64,000 nt of DNA, taken from assembly GCA_964347765.1 (NCBI GenBank), contig CAYGAG010000002.1:37713-101712 (forward strand), given 5' to 3'. Positions within the stretch are counted from its first letter, which is position 1. Each line of letters opens with the position of its first letter. Under the pieces are notes generated by a model, which saw only the letters and a list, made by a program, of their open reading frames with translations, was not told the DNA's origin and made no database searches. A program made the translations under genes and the position numbers. The stretch comes from CAYGAG01 sp964347765 (GTDB lineage Archaea > Thermoproteota > Bathyarchaeia > Bathyarchaeales > Bathycorpusculaceae). Shown piece by piece: positions 16,732-26,478 of the stretch.

Positions 16732-17628
16732 ATGGTGAAAACATTGTCAGTTAGGCGCCCTAAACATTTAGTCTTCAGATGGAGTACACGCAGAGGTCTG
16801 GTGGCAATAATACTGTTCCTGACAGTGACTACACTAGCCGAATATATCGTGGTCCTATATGCCACGAATCTTGGAGTTGAAGACAAGACTTCGTTGGGCT
16901 GGAAACTCCCATTTCCAGGCAGTCAATTGACCATCACCCTTACAATTAGCCCCCTATTCCATCTGGTTCCAGCTGCTGTGGTGGTCGCACTAACTTACAG
17001 TTGGACGTACCTAACAAATCATCTTGCTGTGAGGCGTCCCAAGACACGGAAGGAAAAGACCAGGTCTGAAGTAGACCGCAGCGGAAAACGTAACTTCAAG
17101 AAGATCGAAAGGTTAACATCACGAATAAGATCTTTCTTCGGTGAAGTGAAGGCTCGGCTTCTCAAGATCAAAGGGATCGCTCATCTCCGGCAGAGGATAC
17201 ACTTTGCTCGAGCAACAATAATAAGCGCTCTGACTGTTCTGCTACTTTTCGGAACCTTGATTCTTGTAGTTTCTCTCTCAACGTATCCAAAATTGATCCA
17301 CTGGACAGTGTCAGGCGCCTATCAGAGCAGTCCACCACTTGTGGAATTCGTAAAATCAGTAGGGAGCCTTGGAACCAATATTGTAGCGTTCTTGGCACCA
17401 ATTAATTGGGTGTGCTCATCCATAAACACTGCTCTTCTGTCAATAGCCTCTGGATTTCGAGATTTCGTTGCAAGTTTAGGAGGCCTGATACAGCCTTTGG
17501 CAGAGTTGGATAACGCTCAAAAATACTTGCTTTTTCAAAACGTTTCTGCTTGGGCTTCCGCTCTAGCGGTTCTTCTTTATGGAGCGTATAGACGGCAAAG
17601 CTATAGATACGACAAGAAAAGGCGCTGA
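16732..17628 (+). CDS. Uncharacterised multi-pass membrane protein
   Basis: A 298-aa protein from the ATG at 16732 (MVKTLSVRRPKHL); an in-frame TTG at 16648 would add 28 polar residues. Strongly hydrophobic segments are visible at about 22-44, 66-95 and 161-183, and weaker ones around 220-250 and 275-290. A basic Lys/Arg-rich loop lies between the second and third. I recognise no domain family. Positive residues before the first segment suggest a cytoplasmic N-terminus. It faces a small minus-strand membrane protein. Confidence 0.6.
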   Translation: MVKTLSVRRPKHLVFRWSTRRGLVAIILFLTVTTLAEYIVVLYATNLGVEDKTSLGWKLPFPGSQLTITLTISPLFHLVPAAVVVALTYSWTYLTNHLAVRRPKTRKEKTRSEVDRSGKRNFKKIERLTSRIRSFFGEVKARLLKIKGIAHLRQRIHFARATIISALTVLLLFGTLILVVSLSTYPKLIHWTVSGAYQSSPPLVEFVKSVGSLGTNIVAFLAPINWVCSSINTALLSIASGFRDFVASLGGLIQPLAELDNAQKYLLFQNVSAWASALAVLLYGAYRRQSYRYDKKRR

Positions 17629-17648
17629 GTGATTCAGAAAGAATAGAC

Positions 17649-17984
17649 TTAGCTTGTCGATACCCTCGCTCTTGTTGCTGCATAAGCGGTGAAAAGCCAG
17701 CTAAGAACAAGATAGATAATCATGACTAGGTTCAGAAACAAGTTTCTCTCAAAGGAATAGTAAAGCGTAAAACCTGAGAAAACTGTAGTTATAAAGAAGA
17801 GAACGACGATAGTCCAAACAACCCAAATCCTCTTTTTGAGCAAACCATAAGCGGTTATGAGATTCAGGATGCCGATTACGCCAACGTGTATGAGGCGAGA
17901 GTCTACTATCGCTAAAACGACGAAACATATTACTCCAACTACCGCGTAAAATGTGAAGATTGCCAGCCTTCCAAGATTTTCCAT
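17649..17984 (-). CDS. Small four-helix membrane protein, unknown
   Basis: A 111-aa protein from the ATG at 17984 (MENLGRLAIFTFYAV); an upstream TTG at 18014 would add ten residues. Almost the whole chain is hydrophobic: four segments around 5-25, 30-47, 53-75 and 84-103, separated by short loops with KKR and FERN. It has the look of a small archaeal membrane protein without known motifs. It is convergent with the preceding membrane gene. Function unknown. Confidence 0.55.
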   Translation of the reverse strand: MENLGRLAIFTFYAVVGVICFVVLAIVDSRLIHVGVIGILNLITAYGLLKKRIWVVWTIVVLFFITTVFSGFTLYYSFERNLFLNLVMIIYLVLSWLFTAYAATRARVSTS

Positions 17985-18270
17985 CCTGAATATGGATGCG
18001 AATGCCAAAGTCAAACCGCCTTTTGACCTAAATGCATTGAATCCAACGTTAATAAGCTTAATGTTCAGAGATTGTCCTGCAAGTCGATCCTGCGTGCTTG
18101 TTCAAGAAGAATGATTAGCCATAAATGATGTGAAAAGAAACTATAGGTCGACAGCTTAGACATCTTATGATCACAGGATTGGATCACATGCTCCCATGAT
18201 GCTTAAAGGTACATGGAAAAGCTTAGAACTGATTAGCAGAATAGCAGACTAAGATAGGAAGAGAAGACAA

Positions 18271-19161
18271 ATGGGATATCATGACCTCTTTGTGTCGCAG
18301 TCGAACGTGTTTGGCGGTGTTCAGAAATCTTTTGAAGAGGCAGATAGGATAGTTCTAGGCGTTCCTTTCGACGCCACAAGTACGTACCGACCGGGAGCGA
18401 GATTCGGACCCAGTGCTATCCGCGAAGCATCCGTGAATATCGAAGGCTACAGCTTCCGCACTGGCTTGGACATAAAAGATTTGAGTCTACATGATCTAGG
18501 CGACTTAGAGGTCTCTTCAAACACAAAGGAGACTCTCAATAAGCTAAGGCTGGTCATCCAAGATATCTTAGGAGCGGAAAAAACGCCAATGACCATAGGA
18601 GGAGAACACACCGTTACCTTAGGCGTTCTAGGAGGTTTAGAAGAAAAAGCCCTTGATACAGCAATAGTCAGTTTTGATGCACATCTTGATTTGCGAGACG
18701 AGTTTTTAGGACTTGATGTTTCTCACACAACCTTCATGCGCAGGATAAATGAAGACATAAAGCCTGCAAAAATAGTTGAGGTAGGCACCCGAGCAGTCTG
18801 CAGAGAAGAACTAGACTATGCGAAAGAGGCAGGGATAGAGTTTCTAACGACCTATCAGGTCAAGAACGAAGGATCAGAACAGATTGCAGCGTACATGAAA
18901 AAGATGTTGACAGACTATGATAGCGTTTACTTATCTGTTGACATGGATGTCCTTGACCCTGCTTATGCACCAGCAGTGCAAAATCCGGAGCCCGAAGGTC
19001 TTGAGACACAGGTGTTGATGGATATCATACATTATCTATGCGACAGACGTGTCATAGGTTTTGATATTGTGGAAGTTGCGCCGAGATTTGACAATGGAAT
19101 TTCTGTAATTCAAGCAGCAAAGATTGCGTTTGAAATTCTGTGCAGTTTGGAAGAAGACTGA
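18271..19161 (+). CDS. speB: Agmatinase (ureohydrolase family)
   Basis: Manganese enzyme (296 aa) that hydrolyses agmatine to putrescine and urea in polyamine synthesis. The metal motifs of the arginase/agmatinase family are complete: GGEHTVTLG (about 110-118), SFDAHLDLRDEF (about 133-144) and SVDMDVLDPAYAPA (about 221-234). The N-terminal GVPFDATSTYRPGARFGP is typical of agmatinase rather than arginase. In archaea the product can feed polyamine pools used in translation (hypusine precursor). A purine-rich stretch (aggaagagaag) precedes the ATG. A methyltransferase gene follows 14 bp later. Confidence 0.92.
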   Translation: MGYHDLFVSQSNVFGGVQKSFEEADRIVLGVPFDATSTYRPGARFGPSAIREASVNIEGYSFRTGLDIKDLSLHDLGDLEVSSNTKETLNKLRLVIQDILGAEKTPMTIGGEHTVTLGVLGGLEEKALDTAIVSFDAHLDLRDEFLGLDVSHTTFMRRINEDIKPAKIVEVGTRAVCREELDYAKEAGIEFLTTYQVKNEGSEQIAAYMKKMLTDYDSVYLSVDMDVLDPAYAPAVQNPEPEGLETQVLMDIIHYLCDRRVIGFDIVEVAPRFDNGISVIQAAKIAFEILCSLEED

Positions 19162-19175
19162 GAGGGAGAGTCAAG

Positions 19176-19979
19176 ATGAAAACTGCAGAAGCATACTACG
19201 ATAAGACGGCAAAGAGCTACGACGAAAACTTTGATATGTTATATTTCAGAATCTTCGATGTGATTTCCTGGAAATACATTGAACCGTATATGCCAGAGGA
19301 ACCAGACGCCCTTGTTCTAGATGCTGGCGGGGGTACGGGTCGCTGGGCAATACGAATGGCAAAGAAAGGCTGTAAAGTCGTTCTAATGGATATCTCGGAA
19401 AAGATGCTGGAATTTGCCACCAAGAAAGTGAAGATAGAGGGGCTTGACAATATTACTATATTGAAGGGAGATATGACAGAAACGGGTTATGTAGACGAAA
19501 GTTTCGACATGATCCTTTGTGAACATGCGCTCTTTCTGTTCAGCGATCCAGACATCGTTATAAATGAACTGAAACGAGTTCTGAAGAAGGACAAACGGTT
19601 GATAATCTCAGCCCACAATCGCTATGTCCAATCAATAGCTTCACTTCCGCAGAAACCGACTCCAGTCAAGATGAAGAAAGCGCTTGACATCCTACTTGAA
19701 AAGAAACATGGTGCTTTGAACCGACAAAGAAATGTCAAGATATATACATTGACCCCAGGCGAATTTCGAGACATGTTAGAGAGAAATGGGTTCCATATCG
19801 AAAAAATCATTGGGAAAGGCGTCACTATGCCCCTGCGAATCTCCAAGGATTTATTCGTGAAGAAGCAGTACTCGAAAGACCTGTTTGAGAAAATACTTCA
19901 ATTCGAGCTTGCTATGTGTGAGAAAGAGGACGCAACGGCCTTGGCAGGACATATGCAGGCAGTAGCGCGCAAGATCTAG
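19176..19979 (+). CDS. Class I SAM-dependent methyltransferase, substrate unknown
   Basis: A 267-aa Rossmann-fold methyltransferase. Motif I is LVLDAGGGTGRWAI (about 44-57), motif II VVLMDISEKML, then DMTETGYVDESFDMILCEHAL with the acidic loop. The C-terminal half (about 150-267) lacks motifs that would define the substrate. The ATG at 19176 has gggagag about 7 bp upstream and the mature-looking N-terminus AEAYYDKTAKSYDE, the typical start of such enzymes. It is likely co-transcribed with agmatinase, though a polyamine link is not shown. Confidence 0.8.
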   Translation: MKTAEAYYDKTAKSYDENFDMLYFRIFDVISWKYIEPYMPEEPDALVLDAGGGTGRWAIRMAKKGCKVVLMDISEKMLEFATKKVKIEGLDNITILKGDMTETGYVDESFDMILCEHALFLFSDPDIVINELKRVLKKDKRLIISAHNRYVQSIASLPQKPTPVKMKKALDILLEKKHGALNRQRNVKIYTLTPGEFRDMLERNGFHIEKIIGKGVTMPLRISKDLFVKKQYSKDLFEKILQFELAMCEKEDATALAGHMQAVARKI

Positions 19980-20020
19980 TCATTTCATACAGCTATGGAA
20001 AGAGGATGACGAAAGAAACG

Positions 20021-21403
20021 CTACTTTGACACTTGATCTTTCGAAAGTTTAGCCATGAAGAAGCCGTTGCAAAGATGAAGGTGCGGATAGAGCCTTCGGC
20101 ACTCTTTCAGACCCCTCAAGCCTGGCAGACCTATTTTCGGCTCTATCTCAGCTAAAGTGAACTCGGGATGCCATTTCAAGAATCTTTGAATAAGCATTTC
20201 GTTTTCCTCAACTGTTATGCTGCATGTCGAGTAATACAGAATGCCATTTGGTTTCACGTGTTCCGCACAATTGCCTAGCATCTCCCATTGAAGCTTGGCC
20301 ATTCTGTCGATGGAGCGCCCATGAAGCCTCCATTTGGCCGATGGAAGCCTACCAAAGACCCCCGTGCTAGTGCATGGCGGGTCCAAGACTACGACATCTG
20401 CTTCAGCCTTCAAAGGCAAGGAATTGTATCCATCAACGATTATTGGCGTCGCGATGTTCACACCCATCCGAGCTACCTCGTTCTTCCATAAACCCATCCT
20501 TCGCTTCGAATGATCGATCGAATAAACTGCTCCATGATTCTGCATGAGTTGAGCAAGATATGTGGTCTTTGCACCAGGAGCAGCGCAAACATCAAGGACG
20601 GTCATGCCAGGCTTTGGATCAGCGGCCTCAACTGCAAAACAGCTGGCCTTATCTTGGATATAGAAGAAACCACTTCTGAAGCTCTGGGTCCTGGTTAAGG
20701 GCCTCTTTGCTCTACCAACAATATACGTGTGTCTTAACTGCTCAACACGTAGAACTTCTAATCCTTCTTTGGTAAGCGTCTCCAAGATTTCGGCTTCATC
20801 TGCCCTAAGGGTGTTAAGCCTTATGTACGTAGGTGGCGCATGAGAATTAGACTCAAGCATGGAAAGAGTTTCGATTCTGCCAAACAGCTTGAAGCAGTAT
20901 TTGACAAACCATGTTGGATGAAAGGTCAAGAGTCCTATTTTTTCTTCGTCACTTGTATCAATGAGGACAGAAGACGGTTTCTGGGTCAGTAATAAGCCTA
21001 GCACATGCTCGATCTTACGGATTGTTCTCCATCCCAGTATAGAACGAGCGTATCTGGCTGCGTTCTCAGCTCCCGTGACGTCTATCTTGGACCAGTTCCT
21101 GGCGATTCTTGTATGATAGACATAGAGCCTCAAGAAAGCTTGAACACCTAGGCTAAACTCTTTTATTGCCTTGGGTCTTAGAGCACAATTAACGAATTTG
21201 TCTATGAAGTTCTGTCTTCTTACCGTCTCAACTACGAGTCTGTGGGCAAGTCGGATAGCGTTTGAATCTCTGATGTTCAATTGCCTTATGGTTCTGCCGA
21301 GGGCTAGTCGTTCACTAAGCCTTCGCATCTGCATCCAACTCAGGCTTTCAATAGAAAGCATCCAAGCTTCTTCAAGCATTTGTATCCTCGCTCGCTTGAT
21401 CAT
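20021..21403 (-). CDS. RNA m5C methyltransferase (NSUN/RsmB family) with N-terminal NusB-like domain
   Basis: A 460-aa enzyme predicted to make 5-methylcytosine in tRNA or rRNA. The N-terminal ~150 residues are helical and basic, resembling the NusB-like domain of RsmB. The catalytic domain shows motif I LDVCAAPGAKTTYLAQ, motif IV VLDPPCTSTGVFG with its Cys, and motif VI YYSTCSITVEENE with the catalytic Cys. All active-site residues are intact. ATG 21403 is chosen; the frame continues to a TTG at 21427. The target base cannot be told from sequence. Confidence 0.85.
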   Translation of the reverse strand: MIKRARIQMLEEAWMLSIESLSWMQMRRLSERLALGRTIRQLNIRDSNAIRLAHRLVVETVRRQNFIDKFVNCALRPKAIKEFSLGVQAFLRLYVYHTRIARNWSKIDVTGAENAARYARSILGWRTIRKIEHVLGLLLTQKPSSVLIDTSDEEKIGLLTFHPTWFVKYCFKLFGRIETLSMLESNSHAPPTYIRLNTLRADEAEILETLTKEGLEVLRVEQLRHTYIVGRAKRPLTRTQSFRSGFFYIQDKASCFAVEAADPKPGMTVLDVCAAPGAKTTYLAQLMQNHGAVYSIDHSKRRMGLWKNEVARMGVNIATPIIVDGYNSLPLKAEADVVVLDPPCTSTGVFGRLPSAKWRLHGRSIDRMAKLQWEMLGNCAEHVKPNGILYYSTCSITVEENEMLIQRFLKWHPEFTLAEIEPKIGLPGLRGLKECRRLYPHLHLCNGFFMAKLSKDQVSK

Positions 21404-21498
21404 ATCATGAAGAAGATTAATAAACAAAATAGAAGGTTAAGGCGACTCTTATCTTCAGACCTGACTTTTTGTCTGAAAACCATCTTTCGGAACAAGGG

Positions 21499-21506
21499 AT
21501 ATATAT
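21499..21506 (+). promoter_or_regulatory. Candidate TATA box upstream of thrS
   Basis: The box gatatata (21499-21506) sits in the divergent gap before the threonyl-tRNA synthetase gene. Transcription would start near 21527, well before the first in-frame TTG at 21682. The leader would therefore include coding-like sequence beginning around 21646, which bears on the start-codon question for thrS. Confidence 0.4.
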
Positions 21507-21681
21507 GACAATGCAGACACTAAGACGTTGGGAATCGAAATGGGGTATTTAGAAACACAGTTCTAGGCGACTTCTGAAAGGACGAAAGACTGCTAAGACC
21601 CCCACAAATAGACCGGAGAACTCAAATCCTTTAGAAGAGAGAAAGCTGTCCAGCGATGATCATAGAACTCTTGGTCAACAT

Positions 21682-22866
21682 TTGGATCTGTTTTCCATAA
21701 ACGAGGATGTAGGTATAGGCCTGGTGCTTTGGCATCCAAAAGGGATGGTTGTCCGCAGAACCATTAGGAACTTCTGGGAAGAAGAACACTTGAAGAATGG
21801 ATATCGACTGGTTTGTACCCCACATATAGCTCAAAGCAAGCTTTGGGAAATCTCAGGACACCTTGAATATTACAGACAGAACATGTATGCTTTTGAGAAA
21901 GACAATGAATCCTACGTCGTGAAACCCATGAACTGCCCCTTCCACATCAAGATATTCAAGTCAAAACCGCGAAGCTACAGAGAATTGCCCATCAGATATG
22001 CGGAATGGGGAACAACGTACAGATATGAGCGTTCAGGCACTCTACATGGACTGATGAGAGTAAGAGGATTCACAATAGACGACGCCCACATCTTCTGCAC
22101 TCCTGACCAAACTGAAGAAGAAATAAGAAGAACTCTAGGTCTCACAGAGCACATACTGGAGAGGTTCGGTTTCCAAGAACACCGAGTATACCTTTCAACT
22201 AGAAACCATAGACGACAAAGCAGGTTTATGGGATCTGACCAAGAATGGACAGTGGCTGAGGCCGCACTGGCTGAGGCTTTAGAGACTAAAGAAATCTCAT
22301 ACCGGAAAAATCCAGGAGAGGCCGTGTTCTACGGACCCAAAATTGACATCAATGTGGTAGATGCAACAGGCAGAGAATGGCAATGCTCCACCATCCAATT
22401 CGACTTCAATCTGCCGAAGCGCTTCAACATCACCTACATTGAATCGGATGGCAAGTCTCACAGAGTCGTCATGATCCACAGAGCTATTCTGGGAGCCATA
22501 GAAAGGTTCTTTGCGATATTGCTGGAAAGCTGTGAGGGAAATCTTCCTCTATGGCTTGCGCCTGTACAGGCGAGAGTGCTACCCATCAGCCACAAACATG
22601 TAGAGTATGCTGAATATATTTCTAGGAGAATGTCATCCAGTGGAATAAGGGTTGAAATCGACGGAAGCGACTCCACAATCAACTACAAAATCAGACGCGC
22701 CGAAATTCTGAAGATACCGTATATGGTCATTATCGGAAGGCGTGAGCTGAGACTCAGGAAAATAGCAGTCAGAAAACATGGAGAAGGAGACCTAGGCCTC
22801 TTGACAGTTAAGGAATTTATCAAGAGAATCGAAGAGGAGTCAGACGTACAGGCTCAAATCACATGA
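21682..22866 (+). CDS. thrS: Threonyl-tRNA synthetase, catalytic and anticodon-binding domains only
   Basis: Class II aminoacyl-tRNA synthetase that charges tRNA-Thr. Motif 1 (VVRRTIRNFWEEEHLKNG), motif 2 (TTYRYERSGTLHGLMRVRGF) and motif 3 (HRAILGAIERFFAILLE) are intact, as are the zinc ligands in MNCPFHI, DDAHIFC and IHRAI. The anticodon-binding domain covers the last ~100 residues. There is no N-terminal TGS or editing domain, as in the split ThrRS of some Crenarchaeota. Conserved sequence (DHRTLGQHLDLF) starts at about 21658, before the first canonical start (TTG 21682), so the true start is upstream, perhaps CTG at 21646 or 21574; an in-frame TAG lies at 21550-21552. Confidence 0.9.
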   Translation: MDLFSINEDVGIGLVLWHPKGMVVRRTIRNFWEEEHLKNGYRLVCTPHIAQSKLWEISGHLEYYRQNMYAFEKDNESYVVKPMNCPFHIKIFKSKPRSYRELPIRYAEWGTTYRYERSGTLHGLMRVRGFTIDDAHIFCTPDQTEEEIRRTLGLTEHILERFGFQEHRVYLSTRNHRRQSRFMGSDQEWTVAEAALAEALETKEISYRKNPGEAVFYGPKIDINVVDATGREWQCSTIQFDFNLPKRFNITYIESDGKSHRVVMIHRAILGAIERFFAILLESCEGNLPLWLAPVQARVLPISHKHVEYAEYISRRMSSSGIRVEIDGSDSTINYKIRRAEILKIPYMVIIGRRELRLRKIAVRKHGEGDLGLLTVKEFIKRIEEESDVQAQIT

Positions 22867-23325
22867 TGATCTTAGAAGCAAACATGGTCCTGTTTTGCGT
22901 TGGATGAGGAACTGAAAGAAAGGGACGTTCATACCGCAATAAAACAAGGATCCGGTTTGCGTTCAAATGCTTTCGGCTTGAGACTGCATGTTCTCATCAG
23001 AAGGACCATACGGCAACTTGCCAGGGTAAATTTCAAACCCTGCTTGGAAGATAAATAACATAGAATGACATAGGGATTTAGAGAGAAACAAGTAGCCCGT
23101 ACAATTGATCTGGACACTAATTGACCATTGGTTCCTGATCCATTTTCACTTTCTCTCTTGACCAAAGGATCCTTTCTTCGCAAAAAAACTCATGGAAAAA
23201 TCATGCGAAAGGGGAAGCTTTATTGGTCTCTTTCATTTGGGGAAATCAGATTACTATCTGCATGTAGCTTCACCAAAGTTTTTAGTCTATCCTGTTCATA
23301 GAGTAAGTCGGGTTAAGAAGCGAAA
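22867..23325. other. Gene-free stretch before polB
   Basis: About 460 bp with no supported gene on either strand; the one longer minus-strand frame (22929-23183) has no recognisable features. An A/T-rich box (gctttattgg, near 23217-23226) could be a promoter for polB, about 100 bp before its ATG. I saw no strong hairpin or RNA gene. Confidence 0.4.
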
Positions 23326-25998
23326 ATGGAGCAAAAGCATCTGACCGAATTTTCTCATGGGCTTAAAGACAGTTTGAAAGCTGAAACTCCCTCTGCCAAG
23401 AAACTCTCGCTTGAAAAAGCGGAAGGACGCTCTTTTCCACCAGTAGCTCCAGAGGAACTGCCCTCGTCTTATTTTGTTTCAGCTACATATGACGGAAAAA
23501 GTAGAAAGGCAGTTATCAAGCTGTATGAACCAGATTCAGGTCAGATTCACTTCTGGTATGACAACACGGGCCACAAACCATACTGCCTGACTAATCTTTC
23601 ACCATACGAGCTTGAAAAGATTAACCGTTTGATCAAACATCCTGGCTTCATACGCTTCGAATTAACGGAGAAATTTGATCCACTCCTAGATAGGAATGTA
23701 AAAGTGACAAAGGTCCTAGCGACAGATCCACTGGCGATTGGCGGTCGTCCAAGAGGCTGCATAAGGGACATAATTCCAGAAGAATATCCAAAGACATCTG
23801 AGATCCCAATCGCAGCAGAAGAGATCAAAGTTTGGGAATCTAGGATAAAATATTATGAGTCATATATATACGATAGGAAACTATGGCCAGGGATGATCTA
23901 TGAAGTCAAGAAAGGCAATGTAATCCCAAAATCTATCAAAGAAACTCAAGAGACCGCTAAACGGATAAAGGAAATCTTCAAAGATTCAACACAAGAAGAA
24001 CAAGAGCATATCGAACGATGGGCAAGGCTGCTAGAATATCCCGCACCAACATTCCACCGTGCAGCATTAGATATAGAGGTTTACTCACCTATTCCTACAA
24101 GAATGCCCGACTCCCGAGAAGCCGCTTACCCAGTAGTCTGCGCTTCATTCTACGACTCCGATGGACAGAAGAGGGTTTTGCTTCTAAAGAGACAGAGTGT
24201 TCGACAAGGAACAGATCATCTTCAACATGATGTTCGTGTTGAATACTTTGATTCTGAGGACAAGCTTATAAGGAGGATTTTCAATGCATTGTGGAAATAC
24301 CCTTTCATCATCACATTCAATGGTGATGATTTTGACCTACGCTATTTGGCCAACAGAGCCCGAAAATTCGGAATCGGAAACAACGAGATTCCCATAGATG
24401 TTGGTAGACGTGTCTGCCTGCTAAAATATGGTATACATATTGATCTTTACAAGTTCTTTTTCAACCGCTCCATCCAAATCTATGCCTTCAGCAATCGTTA
24501 CAGAGATGTGACTCTTGATGATATTGGCCAAGCTCTGATTGGAATTGAAAAAGTCAAGCTGGAGAAGACCATAGGAGAACTGACGTACACGGAGCTTGCC
24601 CAATATTGCCTTCGAGATTCTGAGATCACCTTGAAACTGACAAGCTTTGAGGACGATCTTGTGATGAAACTAGTTCTGGTGTTAGCTAGAATCAGTAGTA
24701 TGCCCATGGAAGACGTAAGCCGTCAGGGAGTATCACGATGGATAAGAAACTTCATGCACCGAGAACATCGCAGAAAGGGCATGCTTATCCCAAATGCCGA
24801 AGACATCTTGGCCATGAAAGGCAAGACAGCCACCAAAGCCATAATCAAAGGCAAGAAATACAAAGGGGCCGTTGTAGTAGAGCCAACCCCTGGTGTCCAT
24901 TTCAATGTGGCAGTCATGGACTTTCCAAGTCTATACCCATCTATAATGAAAGTGTGGAATCTAGGCTACCAGTCAATTCGCTGTTCGCATCCAGAATGCC
25001 GTAGTAACGCTGTTCCAGATACACCCCACTGGGTATGCAGAAAGACACGTGCACTAGAAAGCCTTCTCGTAGGCTCCCTCCGTGACTTGAGGGTACACTG
25101 GTACAAGCCAAGATCCAGAGATAAGACTCTTCCAGAAGGATTAAGAGACTGGTACAATGTGATCCAAGGTGCAGTAAAGGTAATATTGAACGCCAGCTAT
25201 GGCGTCTTCGGTGCAGAGTCCTTCGACCTTTACTGCCCACCAGTGGCAGAAGCCACAGCAGCCATAGGAAGACATTCTATAAATCGAATAATCGACGAGG
25301 CGAAGAACCTTAACATTCAAGTATTATACGGTGATACGGACAGTGTCTTCCTAAAGAATCCTGCAAAAGAACAGATCGAATCACTAGCACAGTGGACTGA
25401 AAAAAAACTGAGAATGAGCTTGGATGTGGAGAAGGTCTACCGATATGCGGTTTTTAGTCAAAGAAAGAAGAACTATCTAGGAGTGCAAGAAGATGGAAGC
25501 ATTGACGTCAAAGGACTAACAGGGAAAAAAAGACATATTCCACCTTTCATAAAAAGGGGCTTCAACAAGATGAAAGAGCGGCTAACACAGGTCAGGACGC
25601 CCGGAGACTTTGAGGAGGCAAAGAAAGACATATGCGGAATAGTCTATGAACATTACGTCCAATTGAGAAAGCGAGAATGGAAAAATCTGAGTGAACTAGC
25701 TTTCAATGTAGTATTAGGACAATCCCCCGAACATTATGTCAAAACTACTCCTCAACATGTTAAAGCCGCAAAGATGCTTCAGAAAAGAGGGATCGAACTG
25801 AAGGCTGGGGACCTCATAAGCTTCGTCAAAGTTGCGAAAGAACCACACGTCAAGCCTGTCCAGCTGGCCGCGAAATACGAAATCGATGTTGATAAATACG
25901 TAGGTTACCTACACTCAACCTTCAGCCAGGTGCTAGATGCATTGGGTCTAGATTTTGAGGAAATAATAGGATTAACAAAACTGGAAAGATTCATGTAG
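23326..25998 (+). CDS. polB: Family B DNA polymerase
   Basis: Replicative or repair DNA polymerase (890 aa) with proofreading. Exonuclease motifs: ExoI ALDIEVYSP (about 245-253), ExoII ITFNGDDFDLRYLANRA, ExoIII YCLRDSEITLKL. Polymerase motifs: A MDFPSLYPSIMKVWNLGY, B VILNASYGVFGAE, C LYGDTDSVFL, plus the thumb-side GLTGKKRH. A Cys/His-bearing insertion (CSHPECRS ... HWVCRK) follows motif A, as in TACK-group PolB. The C-terminus (FEEIIGLTKLERFM) resembles a weak PCNA-binding tail. All catalytic acids are present, so it should be active. Confidence 0.95.
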   Translation: MEQKHLTEFSHGLKDSLKAETPSAKKLSLEKAEGRSFPPVAPEELPSSYFVSATYDGKSRKAVIKLYEPDSGQIHFWYDNTGHKPYCLTNLSPYELEKINRLIKHPGFIRFELTEKFDPLLDRNVKVTKVLATDPLAIGGRPRGCIRDIIPEEYPKTSEIPIAAEEIKVWESRIKYYESYIYDRKLWPGMIYEVKKGNVIPKSIKETQETAKRIKEIFKDSTQEEQEHIERWARLLEYPAPTFHRAALDIEVYSPIPTRMPDSREAAYPVVCASFYDSDGQKRVLLLKRQSVRQGTDHLQHDVRVEYFDSEDKLIRRIFNALWKYPFIITFNGDDFDLRYLANRARKFGIGNNEIPIDVGRRVCLLKYGIHIDLYKFFFNRSIQIYAFSNRYRDVTLDDIGQALIGIEKVKLEKTIGELTYTELAQYCLRDSEITLKLTSFEDDLVMKLVLVLARISSMPMEDVSRQGVSRWIRNFMHREHRRKGMLIPNAEDILAMKGKTATKAIIKGKKYKGAVVVEPTPGVHFNVAVMDFPSLYPSIMKVWNLGYQSIRCSHPECRSNAVPDTPHWVCRKTRALESLLVGSLRDLRVHWYKPRSRDKTLPEGLRDWYNVIQGAVKVILNASYGVFGAESFDLYCPPVAEATAAIGRHSINRIIDEAKNLNIQVLYGDTDSVFLKNPAKEQIESLAQWTEKKLRMSLDVEKVYRYAVFSQRKKNYLGVQEDGSIDVKGLTGKKRHIPPFIKRGFNKMKERLTQVRTPGDFEEAKKDICGIVYEHYVQLRKREWKNLSELAFNVVLGQSPEHYVKTTPQHVKAAKMLQKRGIELKAGDLISFVKVAKEPHVKPVQLAAKYEIDVDKYVGYLHSTFSQVLDALGLDFEEIIGLTKLERFM

Positions 25999-26478
25999 AG
26001 TCACATACTTTGGTCGAGCATCTAGGCCCACGAGACCCGCTGGAAAGGCCATAAACTAACAGGTCTCGCCTAAGCATATCCTCTATGCGTGACTTCTTAT
26101 CGCTAGTCTAAAACAAAGGAGCAAAGAACATATCCATCAAACTTCTTTTCTAAAGTTCTCAGTCATTGGAGAGTCAAGTGTTGCATGCAGCAGAGCGGAT
26201 GATACTTCTGTCACAACACGACGAAAAGAAGCTACGGCAGGTCAGGCTCCCTTACAGTACGCAGGTGAAACGGCGGAGAATCACTCAATTCTGAACCTTG
26301 ACGATTGCCAAGTTTGCCTTTGCAGAAAGCTGCTTGGTCAGAGTCCCTAACGACGAATCTTGGTCAATCTTCGCCTCTTACTTTGGATAGTACGTCGAAA
26401 TGAGTAGGTATCCTGTTTACCTGTCAATAAGACTCAATCGCATATGTTCCTATACTGTAGCATCGCCATAGAATGGAT
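25999..26478. other. Gene-free stretch after polB
   Basis: About 480 bp without a credible open frame. Two small inverted repeats are visible: cgagacc (26031-26037) with ggtctcg (26062-26068), and gtgttg with caacac further on (around 26180-26220). Neither forms a convincing known RNA. The stretch separates two convergent transcription units. Confidence 0.4.

Noticed and set aside
22929..23183. Minus-strand 84-codon ORF before polB
   Set aside because: No recognisable features, no start signals, composition unlike real genes nearby.
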